Under the pieces are notes generated by a model that saw only the letters and a list, made by a program, of their open reading frames with translations, had not been told where the DNA came from and did not search any database. Below, piece after piece: positions 25,594 through 32,684 of a DNA stretch of 37,383 nt. The stretch spans positions 1 through 37,383 of the forward strand of contig JAQGPC010000112.1 of assembly GCA_028293285.1 (NCBI GenBank), in the 5' to 3' direction. This DNA comes from Pedosphaera sp. GTDB taxonomy: Bacteria > Verrucomicrobiota > Verrucomicrobiia > Limisphaerales > Pedosphaeraceae. The translations under genes were made by a program, and so were the position numbers. Numbering within the stretch: the first letter of the stretch is position 1; each line of letters starts with the position of its first letter.

Positions 25594-26844
25594 TTACACA
25601 ATTTTCTTATCAAGATCGGTCAGAGTCGCCACCAAACGCCCTTTGACATTTACCGGCGCAAAGGGATTGTCATCAATGACCGCCATCAAGGGATCGCTAT
25701 TAATGAAGCCCAAGTATTCCTTGATCAACGTGCGTGATTGCTGGTCGGCAAAATCCTTCTTTTCGGGCTCCTGCGCCTTCAATGCGTCATCCAGCTTGTC
25801 AATCAGGCGCTCATCCAGAGTATTTAATACCGAGTAAAGATTTTTTACCTTGCCCGCGATTTCCCCGATGTTCGGCTGTTCCTTGCAGGCGTCCAGAACG
25901 GCTTGCTCAACTTTTTGCAGCTCGCTCTGAACTTGTATGCGGACGTTACGCCAATCCAGCTTGGCTTGGATGTAGGTCACCATCGAACCTTTGGGCGACA
26001 CCGGCGCTTGGTTTGCGGGCACTGCTTTCAGCAGTTTTTCCACCTCATCCAATTTTTTATTGGCGTCGGCAAAATTGTGTTGCTCGCCCAGTCCCTTCGC
26101 GATGCCCAATGCCGCTTTTAATTGCGTCTTCAACTGCGCTTGCGCTGCTGGAACCTTGAGTTCCGCGAACATGCAGTTCTGGTAACGCTTCTTGAACAAG
26201 GCTTCCGTTTCAGGTGCGAGCGGTTGGGGCGGTGGTGGCTTGGCCTGCGGTTGAGGCTGCTGCTGTTGTTGCTGCGGTGGTGGTGGTGTCTGGGCCTGTG
26301 TCGGTTGAGGCGGCGGCGATTGCTGTTGCTGCTGCGAACTCGTTTGACTTGTTTGCGGGGTGGGGGGTGGCGTCGTTTGTGCTGAATCAGCTTGATTCGG
26401 GATCGGGATCGCTTGATTGGTGGATTCCTGATCGTTGCCAGACTCGTTGTTTGATTCGCTATCCGACTCGGATGATTCCTCTTCGTTCGTTTCAACAACT
26501 TCCGTCACTACTTCGTCAGGCTCGTTATTACCGAGTTGCCGTAGCTCAATCGGCAGGAACATGGAACATTTTTGTTCTTGGAAGATTTTCTTGAGCGTGG
26601 CCTTCCAAGCGGGCATGGGCGCACTGCGCGTGGCAAATACTATCTGCCCGTTTTCCTTCAGGCAGACGCCTTTGGCGATGCGTTTGCCATCGCCACATTC
26701 CTTCTTGGTATCGTCTAGGAGTTTTCCCGGCGCTGGTTTGGGTGTGACCAAAACCATGTCACTTTTCTTGCCTTCGATCAGGGCGAAGTTAAACGGCTTC
26801 GCCTTGATCTTGCTTAACGCCTGCTTGAGGTTGTAGTCGGCCAT
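25594..26844 (-). CDS. N-domain carrier protein B, 416 aa
   Basis: Residues 1-105 are the conserved N-domain (KKSDMVLVTPKPAPGK, CGDGKRIAKGVC, EQKCSMFLPIELRQLG). An acidic Ser/Glu/Asn stretch (~108-140) and a long Gln/Pro linker with poly-Gln runs (~145-210) follow, then a helical hairpin (~215-270, IAKGLGEQHNFADANKKLDEV) and the ~145-residue C-terminal domain shared with the 350-aa carrier (AKLDWRNVRIQVQSELQKVE ... NPFAPVNVKGRLVATLTDL). There is no enzymatic motif. The gene sits between the NTase-like N-domain protein (33 bp upstream) and the 959-aa toxin-like protein (64 bp downstream), all probably on one transcript. Proposed role: adaptor that brings the N-domain in trans to the following N-domain-less cargo. 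Unrelated adaptor families (DUF4123, DUF1795/Eag, PRK06147) are not recognisable in it. Confidence 0.8.
   Translation of the reverse strand: MADYNLKQALSKIKAKPFNFALIEGKKSDMVLVTPKPAPGKLLDDTKKECGDGKRIAKGVCLKENGQIVFATRSAPMPAWKATLKKIFQEQKCSMFLPIELRQLGNNEPDEVVTEVVETNEEESSESDSESNNESGNDQESTNQAIPIPNQADSAQTTPPPTPQTSQTSSQQQQQSPPPQPTQAQTPPPPQQQQQQPQPQAKPPPPQPLAPETEALFKKRYQNCMFAELKVPAAQAQLKTQLKAALGIAKGLGEQHNFADANKKLDEVEKLLKAVPANQAPVSPKGSMVTYIQAKLDWRNVRIQVQSELQKVEQAVLDACKEQPNIGEIAGKVKNLYSVLNTLDERLIDKLDDALKAQEPEKKDFADQQSRTLIKEYLGFINSDPLMAVIDDNPFAPVNVKGRLVATLTDLDKKIV
26530..26844 (-). repeat. N-domain coding repeat, near-identical in protein to 21227-21541
   Basis: The first ~105 codons of the 416-aa and 350-aa genes encode almost the same protein sequence but differ in DNA mostly at third codon positions. 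Further copies start at 22022 (120-aa gene), 29906 (1009-aa gene) and, much diverged, 16973 (910-aa gene). The pattern is old duplication kept by purifying selection rather than a recent DNA repeat. Confidence 0.85.
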
Positions 26845-26876
26845 GGTTTGAGAATTAATTCGACATTTTTCGAGGA

Positions 26877-29800
26877 CTAACGGGCTCCGGTGAAGTAAGC
26901 CTTGTCATCCTGCGCAACGAGTTGTTGTCCGACATCGGCTTTGCGCAGCACCTTGTTCACTTCCAGGCTGGTCTTTTTCACGATGCCAGCCAGGTCGCGC
27001 AACGTCTTCACACTGGGGCCGAAGATCGATTGAACGACTTCCATGGAATACGCTTCGGTTTCCTGTTGCGGGTCGGCCAATCCGGTAAAGTCCTTCTTGC
27101 CGCCGCGCAGATCGGTCAACGGTTTAAGCGAGGGCTTCAACGCTTCCGGTTTCTTTCCGGCAATCGTTATGGCGCTGAATTCCTTTGCGGCTTCGGAACC
27201 GGATTGTTCCAGCTTCTTGGAAATCCATTCCATGCTGTCGCAAACCCGTTCCAGGTACTTCGATGAGCGATAGAATCCCAGTCCAGGGAAGGGCGATTTT
27301 TCCTCGTAATGTTTGGCATCCTTCAGGAAGTCGCCGACCTGTTCGTTGAAGGATTGCATGAAGCCAGTCAACGGCAGCAGTTGGAGTTTTTCCGCGGTCA
27401 AGCGGCCCTGCTCGCTGGGGGCGAGGCCCTTGGCCTTGACCTCCTGCGCGCTCTTTTGGCCGGCTTTGACAATGTGATTGATGGGGCCGCGGCTGTGATA
27501 CGCTTCAGCGGCGAAGAACGTCGCGTCCGACATGACACTCTGGCAACGCGCCAGAACACCGGCGCGCTCTTCCAACAGCTTCGTGCGTTTCGCAACGCTG
27601 GGTTCATCGGTTTTGCCTTCGAGCGGTTTGAGCTGGGCATCCTTCTCTGCCAACAGCGCCTCGATATCCCGCACCTCTTTCATCGCATCCACATAAGCAG
27701 AATTGGTAGCGGCCATCAATTTGTCCGGGTCATGCTCCAGTTCCTCAACCATTTCGATGAGCTTCTTCTGGCCCGATGGACTGTCTGCGAGACGTTCCAC
27801 GCCGGGAACCTTGGCGGTTTGCAGCAGCTTGGTGAGCTTCAGGAAGTAAAGACTGTCGGCCAGTTCAAACTGTTCCTGGGTGGTATTGGTTCGTTGCTGC
27901 AGCAATTTTTTCTTAGCCTGATCTTTTTCAGCAGCCAAAGCCTTCTTCAATTCGCCGACAATTCCATCTTGATGCGCGACATAATCATCCCAATCCATGT
28001 AGCGGCGCATCTTCATCAGCGCGCCAATGTCCTGGCCCTTCTCAGACATCGCGTCCATGTCTTTTTCGGTCGCAGTCTTTTCCCCTTCGCGCTTCAACTC
28101 GGGCGGAAGCGCATCGGCGTAGAGATTCGTGTCAAAGAGGGTGCCCGGCTGCACGCCGCCGAACCTTGAAGAAATGGTCTTGTTGAATCTCTCAACGATT
28201 TCCCAATCCCAGACTTTCACCTTGCCGAACATGCCGTGCGTTTTGACGCTGATATCGTAATCCGATTCCAGGTTGGTGCTGCCCACGCTTTCCCATTCAA
28301 ACTTGAGCGCGGTGGCGAGCTTCCGCATTTCGCGGTCCACGACTGTTTTCCGGAACCACCAATACCCGGACATGAATTCCTTGGCCTTGGCCCGGTCCGG
28401 CATGGTTTTGTAATGCGCCTTCACCGCTTCCCAACTGCCGCCGAATTTGGTCTTAAGATCGGCTTCCCATTTCCAATCCTTGTTGGCATCCAAAGCTTCC
28501 TGCGCGCCGTTAAGCATTTTCTCCACGTCGGTGTCGGATGGTTCCTTGCCGGTCGCGACCGCCACATCCACGGCATCACAGGCACTGGTCCAGCCTGCAG
28601 CGTCCTTGACGCCGGCCGGCGCGGGACGAGTTACCGGCGGAGCATCCCCCGGCGGTTTTTTGGTCGTGCGTTGCGGACATAACAGCTCCCATTGCCGACG
28701 GGCCAGCGGGAGTGTTTCCTTCACCTTATCGAGTTCGCCCTTCAGCGAGGTGATGGAGAGCCGGGCGAGCAGACCTTCGCCGCGCGGGATGCCCTTGGTG
28801 ACGTCAGTAATGTAATGAAGCAATTTTCCTGCACGCACACGTTCGCCTTCGGGTGTTTGCTCGGCTTCGGTCGGTTTCTTCAAAAGCGTTTGCGATTGCT
28901 GCAACCATTTCCGGCATTCCAACAAAACTTCCTCGGCGGCCTGTTTTTCCAAGGTATCAATCGTAGTGGCGATATCCTGGAGGGCTGCGCCGACCTTCGG
29001 ACGTAAAGCGCCTCCGGGCACATTGCGCAAATCCGAATCCATCTGCGTCAGTTCCTCTTTGACCCGCTTCAAAATGCGTACAGCTTCATCCGCCTCATTC
29101 TTTTTGGCGTAGGCGATGGTTTTCGTCGCGCGATCAAACAATTTGACGAAATCCGCCTCAGTGCGTTCGGGCTTGGGTGGCGGCGTGGCGGCTTTCGGCG
29201 GGGCCTTGGGTATTAGGGCGTCCACCTCATCCAGCTTTTTGAGACCGTTGTTAAAATCTTTTTTCTCTCCCAATGCCTTGGCTTCCGCCATCAGCTTGGC
29301 CAAAGGAGCTTTCAGGGTGGGAGTTTTTATCCCGGCAAACATGACCGGGGATTGCAGGGCCTTGATACGGCTGTTGAACGTGGCCGCCGCTTCCGTCGGG
29401 GAAAGGGCGGGAGTTTTGGGAATGGGCGCGGACGGCTTGGGCGCGGTTGAAGTCGATTGAGTTGAGGTGGCCGTAGGAGTTTGCGAAACGGTTTCCGGTT
29501 CCGTGGTGGTTTCCGTGGCTTCCTCTGACTCTGATGCTGTTTCGTCGCTTTCGTCCGTCGGTTCCTCGGTCACCACCTCCTCAGATTCATTGGCGCCCAG
29601 TTGACGAAATTCAACGGGCAAAAACATGCTGCATTTTTGTTCCTGAAAAATTTTCTTAACCGCGGTTTTCCAGGCGGGCATGGGCGCGCCGCGGGTTGCG
29701 AAGATGATCTGGCCATCTTCTTTCATGCAGATTCCTTTGGCAATCCGCTTGCCGTCGCCGCAATCCTTTTTGGTGTCGTCCAGAAGTTTTCCGGGGGCCG

Positions 29801-29906
29801 GCTTGGGCGTGACCAGGACCATGTCGTTTTTCTTGCCTTCGATCAGGGCGAAATTAAACGGCGTTTTCTTCAGCTTGCTTAAGATTGGTTTTAATGCGTA
29901 TGCCAT
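26877..29906 (-). CDS. N-domain effector candidate with nucleotidyltransferase-like region, 1009 aa
   Basis: Residues 1-105 are the N-domain (MAYALKPILSKLKKTPFNFA, VTPKPAPGK, CGDGKRIAKGIC, EQKC). An acidic/Thr-rich linker (~108-175), a helical hairpin (~190-240) and a longer helical section follow. Around residues 450-620 there is a nucleotidyltransferase-like signature: VGSTNLESDYDISV (Gly542-Ser543, Asp549-Tyr-Asp551) followed by a third acidic position in GTLFDTNLYADAL (Asp592), matching the G-S ... D-x-D ... D pattern of the polymerase-beta NTase superfamily. The remaining ~390 residues are helical. NTase toxins add nucleotides to tRNA or proteins; which applies is unknown. A near-consensus promoter lies 185 bp upstream. 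It lacks a Shine-Dalgarno and is followed 32 bp later by carrier B. Fusion of the N-domain directly to an enzymatic candidate parallels the kinase-like protein. Confidence 0.78.
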   Translation of the reverse strand: MAYALKPILSKLKKTPFNFALIEGKKNDMVLVTPKPAPGKLLDDTKKDCGDGKRIAKGICMKEDGQIIFATRGAPMPAWKTAVKKIFQEQKCSMFLPVEFRQLGANESEEVVTEEPTDESDETASESEEATETTTEPETVSQTPTATSTQSTSTAPKPSAPIPKTPALSPTEAAATFNSRIKALQSPVMFAGIKTPTLKAPLAKLMAEAKALGEKKDFNNGLKKLDEVDALIPKAPPKAATPPPKPERTEADFVKLFDRATKTIAYAKKNEADEAVRILKRVKEELTQMDSDLRNVPGGALRPKVGAALQDIATTIDTLEKQAAEEVLLECRKWLQQSQTLLKKPTEAEQTPEGERVRAGKLLHYITDVTKGIPRGEGLLARLSITSLKGELDKVKETLPLARRQWELLCPQRTTKKPPGDAPPVTRPAPAGVKDAAGWTSACDAVDVAVATGKEPSDTDVEKMLNGAQEALDANKDWKWEADLKTKFGGSWEAVKAHYKTMPDRAKAKEFMSGYWWFRKTVVDREMRKLATALKFEWESVGSTNLESDYDISVKTHGMFGKVKVWDWEIVERFNKTISSRFGGVQPGTLFDTNLYADALPPELKREGEKTATEKDMDAMSEKGQDIGALMKMRRYMDWDDYVAHQDGIVGELKKALAAEKDQAKKKLLQQRTNTTQEQFELADSLYFLKLTKLLQTAKVPGVERLADSPSGQKKLIEMVEELEHDPDKLMAATNSAYVDAMKEVRDIEALLAEKDAQLKPLEGKTDEPSVAKRTKLLEERAGVLARCQSVMSDATFFAAEAYHSRGPINHIVKAGQKSAQEVKAKGLAPSEQGRLTAEKLQLLPLTGFMQSFNEQVGDFLKDAKHYEEKSPFPGLGFYRSSKYLERVCDSMEWISKKLEQSGSEAAKEFSAITIAGKKPEALKPSLKPLTDLRGGKKDFTGLADPQQETEAYSMEVVQSIFGPSVKTLRDLAGIVKKTSLEVNKVLRKADVGQQLVAQDDKAYFTGAR

Positions 29907-30090
29907 AAAAATTTTTTAGTTGAAAATGCGGACGGGGAGAAGGTGAAGGGACAATAATTGGAAGCCGGTTCGCGGACCTGAAATTGCAACCGATTGTAAG
30001 GTTAAGTTCAGCACACCCATCGACCAATCCTGGTAAACCGATTTTTTTGAACAGACGCGCGCTGTCCTTTGATCAGTCGCGCTTGAAGTG

Positions 30091-30119
30091 ATTAGAAGGA
30101 AATATTTACAGCGCGTCAA
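30091..30119 (-). promoter_or_regulatory. Sigma-70-type promoter for the NTase-carrier-toxin unit
   Basis: On the - strand, TTGACG (30114-30119) and TCTAAT (30091-30096) are separated by exactly 17 bp; each box matches consensus at 5 of 6 positions. Transcription would start near 30084, leaving a leader of about 180 nt before the ATG at 29906. This suggests that the NTase gene and those after it are transcribed separately from the two helical-repeat genes upstream. Confidence 0.6.
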
Positions 30120-30149
30120 CTGCGATATGGCGCGGGCAGCCAGGGCCGC

Positions 30150-30719
30150 TTAGGCTTCGTCCGGCGGAAAGTTGCCGGGAATTCCTGAGATGGTGAAAGG
30201 TTTGCTCTTGCTGGAAATGGCTGGCTTGGGCGGCGGATTCGTGCCCCGATGGAGAATTGCTTTTACCTGGTCCAATTGTTGGTTGGCTTTGATAAAGTTC
30301 TTTTCCGCCGCAAGTTTGCTGGCCGTTCTCAAATGACCCAGCGAAGCCTGCAAAATGGCTCCTCCTTCAAAGCGGGCTTTTCGTTCGCAGACCTTGTAAT
30401 CTTCCTTGAATTTTTTTTCGGCTTTGCGGAGTTGTTCCTCTTCCCGTTTCTGGGCTTGTTTAATCAGGTCTTCGAGTTCGCCTAACAAGTCCCGGGCGGC
30501 GGCGAAGTTTCCCGCATCCCGTGCTTGCTTTGCCTCTGCAAATACCAATCCCGCCAGGAAACCATTTTGTGCCTTGATCGCCATTTTGAAGCCGGGTCGC
30601 AAAAGTTCGAATCGTGCTTCAAATTCACGTTTCCCTTCTGCTACCGCTGTTGCCTCACTCGATGAAGCAGTGGTCTTGTCCCCGGTCGCTGGTTTTTTAG
30701 ATGCGGAATCTTCAGGCAT
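30150..30719 (-). CDS. Small helical-hairpin repeat protein, 189 aa
   Basis: The N-terminal 30 residues are Ser/Thr/Ala-rich and probably disordered. Two copies of the island's helical-hairpin repeat follow (about residues 43-90, AKQARDAGNFAAARDLLGEL; about 111-157, LAAEKNFIKANQQLDQVKAIL), separated by a highly charged helix (EEEQLRKAEKKFKEDYK). The C-terminus is a Pro/Lys/Ser tail. It lacks the N-domain and any catalytic motif. Located 32 bp downstream of the 336-aa repeat protein and probably co-transcribed. Likely a structural or binding protein of the cargo system; function unknown. Confidence 0.75.
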   Translation of the reverse strand: MPEDSASKKPATGDKTTASSSEATAVAEGKREFEARFELLRPGFKMAIKAQNGFLAGLVFAEAKQARDAGNFAAARDLLGELEDLIKQAQKREEEQLRKAEKKFKEDYKVCERKARFEGGAILQASLGHLRTASKLAAEKNFIKANQQLDQVKAILHRGTNPPPKPAISSKSKPFTISGIPGNFPPDEA

Positions 30720-30751
30720 TGTGAACTAATATAATGACTACGGACTTCAAA

Positions 30752-31762
30752 TTATACCTTCACACCCTTAACTTCCTTTTGCAATTCCGCAAGCTCTTCA
30801 AGGGCTTCGTCATAGTTCTTCGAGATCTTTAAAATCTTGATGTTATTTAAAGATTTTTCAAAACCCTTCTTTACATCAGGAGGGCAGGTGGCAATTTGGC
30901 CTTGCAGTTCTTTAATGCCACAGTCGAGCTGCTTGAGCTGTTCGGTCTCATCCTTCTTACCCACTTTTTTGGCTTCTTGAAGACTCTTATCCAATTCCTC
31001 GAGTAATTTTTTTGCCTCGGCAAATTGCCCTTTATTCTGTGCAGCCAAAATGGCGTTTAAGTGTTTTTTAAATTGAGGGAAGGCGGTGATGTCGTTCTGC
31101 AGCTTGCGAAGTTCACTGTCGATGTCCTTGGTATCAATCTGACTTTGCTTGTCGATGCTCTTAAGTTCAGACTCTATGGAGGCAAGTTCCTTGCTGGCTT
31201 CCGAGTACCAACCGTCGTCCGCCGTCTTGTCTGCTTCGCGAAGTTTGAGTTGTAATTTGTTTCGGGTTGGCCCATCCGGTAGCGCCTTGACTCTGGCTTG
31301 CAGCTTTCCGAAATCGCTCCGGAAGTCCAGGCTGGCGATATTCTCATCCACTTCGGCGCTTTCCAGGCTGCTCTCCAGTGAACAAACAATCTCATTGGCT
31401 TTATCAAACTTCCCCTTGCTCGCGTGGAGTCTGGCTTTGGCAAGTTCGGTCTGGATCTTTTTTCGCTCCGATGAATCCTTGATATCATCCATCAGCTTTT
31501 CCAGTTCCTTGATCTTTTTATTATAGCTGGCTTCGTCCTTCTTCCGTTTCTGCATTTCTTTTTGCAGGGAATCGTTCACCACCTTTTTAAGGCTGCCCAG
31601 CCATTTGATGGCTTCGTCGCCATCTTCATCCTCACGCGCTTTTACCGCTTTATTGAGAGCAATGGAAACGAGACGTCCGTAGGAGGATTCGAGGGCCTGG
31701 TCAATGTCCTCATCCATCTTCTCAAATTCCTTGTCGAATTCTTTTAATTGGGGATCAGCCAT
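30752..31762 (-). CDS. Protein made of about five helical-hairpin repeats, 336 aa
   Basis: Almost the entire protein consists of the repeat also found in its larger neighbours, at about residues 20-65, 85-135, 150-203, 213-263 and 275-332. Typical cores are ASKGKFDKANEIVCSLE, ADDGWYSEASKELASIE, AQNKGQFAEAKKLLEEL and KISKNYDEALEELAELQ: two amphipathic helices joined by a turn with Gly-x-(Tyr/Phe)-x-x-Ala. The protein is strongly charged (Lys/Glu/Asp), with no signal or membrane segment. It has a good ribosome-binding site (CGGAGGAA, 9-10 nt before the ATG), unlike the N-domain genes. First gene of the - strand island and divergent from tssB, so it could share regulation with the T6SS structural genes. 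Possibly a chaperone or scaffold that binds the same repeats in the effectors; that is inference. Confidence 0.8.
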   Translation of the reverse strand: MADPQLKEFDKEFEKMDEDIDQALESSYGRLVSIALNKAVKAREDEDGDEAIKWLGSLKKVVNDSLQKEMQKRKKDEASYNKKIKELEKLMDDIKDSSERKKIQTELAKARLHASKGKFDKANEIVCSLESSLESAEVDENIASLDFRSDFGKLQARVKALPDGPTRNKLQLKLREADKTADDGWYSEASKELASIESELKSIDKQSQIDTKDIDSELRKLQNDITAFPQFKKHLNAILAAQNKGQFAEAKKLLEELDKSLQEAKKVGKKDETEQLKQLDCGIKELQGQIATCPPDVKKGFEKSLNNIKILKISKNYDEALEELAELQKEVKGVKV

Positions 31763-32154
31763 GATTATTGATTCCTCCGAGTACAGGGTGGTATTGCCGG
31801 ATGATAATAGTCACCAACTCGAGTTGAGTAATATTTTTAATGTGAGCAATACGACTTGGAACGTTGAAAGATGTTTCCCATAAAACGTTCAGTGGCTCAA
31901 GGTCTTTTTAAGTATCGCTCGTTTCCGATGTGTAAAATGGGAAAAAGGGATTGCTTTATGGTCTGAATGCCGCCCCATAGCTGCGATTTTTGTCGCCGAA
32001 CCATTCAAGGACGCGTCCGCGAGCAAAATTACCTGCCCTAATTCGGCTAAAAAGGGTAGGGGAATGCCCCATTGTTTCACTTGACAGTCAATTGCGAAGC
32101 CGTGTAGATAAAATACCTTAAGGCAAAACATCAAACAAATTTAGAGGCAACGCT
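31763..32154. promoter_or_regulatory. Divergent intergenic control region between the island and tssB
   Basis: 392 bp without a gene. It holds a perfect 12-bp palindrome CAACTCGAGTTG (31815-31826) about 50 bp upstream of the 336-aa gene, and an inverted pair GAACGTT (31859-31865) / AACGTTC (31884-31890) with an 18-bp gap; both are candidate operators. The tssB-side promoter is listed separately. No convincing -35/-10 pair was found for the - strand direction. Confidence 0.5.
32081..32110 (+). promoter_or_regulatory. Candidate tssB promoter
   Basis: A perfect -35 box TTGACA (32081-32086) is followed after 18 bp by the weak -10 TAGATA (32105-32110). The start point would lie about 40 nt before the tssB ATG, and AGAGG (about 32138-32142) provides a ribosome-binding site at good spacing. 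Confidence 0.5.
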
Positions 32155-32667
32155 ATGGCAAAACAAAGCAGTCAAAAATTCATCGCGCGCAACCGATGCC
32201 CCCGAGTCCAGATTGAGTACGATGTAGAATTGTACGGGGCCGAGAAGAAAATTGAACTGCCCTTTGTGATGGGCGTCATGGCGGACCTCTCCGGCAAGCC
32301 GGCTGAACCCTTGGCCGCCGTGGGCGACCGGAAGTTCATGGAAATTGATGTTGATAATTTCGATGAACGCTTGAAGTCCTGCAAACCGCGCGTGGCCTTC
32401 CAGGTGCCGAATACCCTCACGGGCGAAGGCAACATGGCGGTCGAGATGACTTTTGAGAGCATGGACGATTTTTCGCCCGCAGCCGTGGCCCGCAAGGTTG
32501 ATTCGTTGAACAAGTTGCTGACCGCGCGCACGGAACTGTCCAACCTCCTTACTTATATGGACGGCAAGGGCGGCGCCGAAGAGTTGATCAAGAAGTTGCT
32601 GAATGATCCCACGCTGCTGCAAGCCGTTTCCGCAGCTCCCAAACCCAGCGAAGAATCTGCCAGTTAA
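32155..32667 (+). CDS. tssB: TssB (VipA), small sheath subunit
   Basis: TssB pairs with TssC to build the contractile sheath. The 170-aa product has the family's usual length and order: an N-terminal SSQKFIARNRCPRVQIEYDV, ELPFVMGVMADLSGKP, DRKFMEIDVDNFDERL, and the helical region with FESMDDFSPAAVARKV and LLTARTELSNLLTYMDGK. The ribosome-binding site and promoter are visible upstream. tssC begins 17 bp after the stop, with AAGGAA in the gap. Cytoplasmic. It begins the second T6SS operon, separated from the first by the island. Confidence 0.97.
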   Translation: MAKQSSQKFIARNRCPRVQIEYDVELYGAEKKIELPFVMGVMADLSGKPAEPLAAVGDRKFMEIDVDNFDERLKSCKPRVAFQVPNTLTGEGNMAVEMTFESMDDFSPAAVARKVDSLNKLLTARTELSNLLTYMDGKGGAEELIKKLLNDPTLLQAVSAAPKPSEESAS

Positions 32668-32684
32668 AAGAAAGGAACTCTACC

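Noticed and set aside
27309..28169. 286-aa open frame on the + strand
   Set aside because: Antisense to the 1009-aa gene, whose N-domain and NTase motif show that the - strand is coding.
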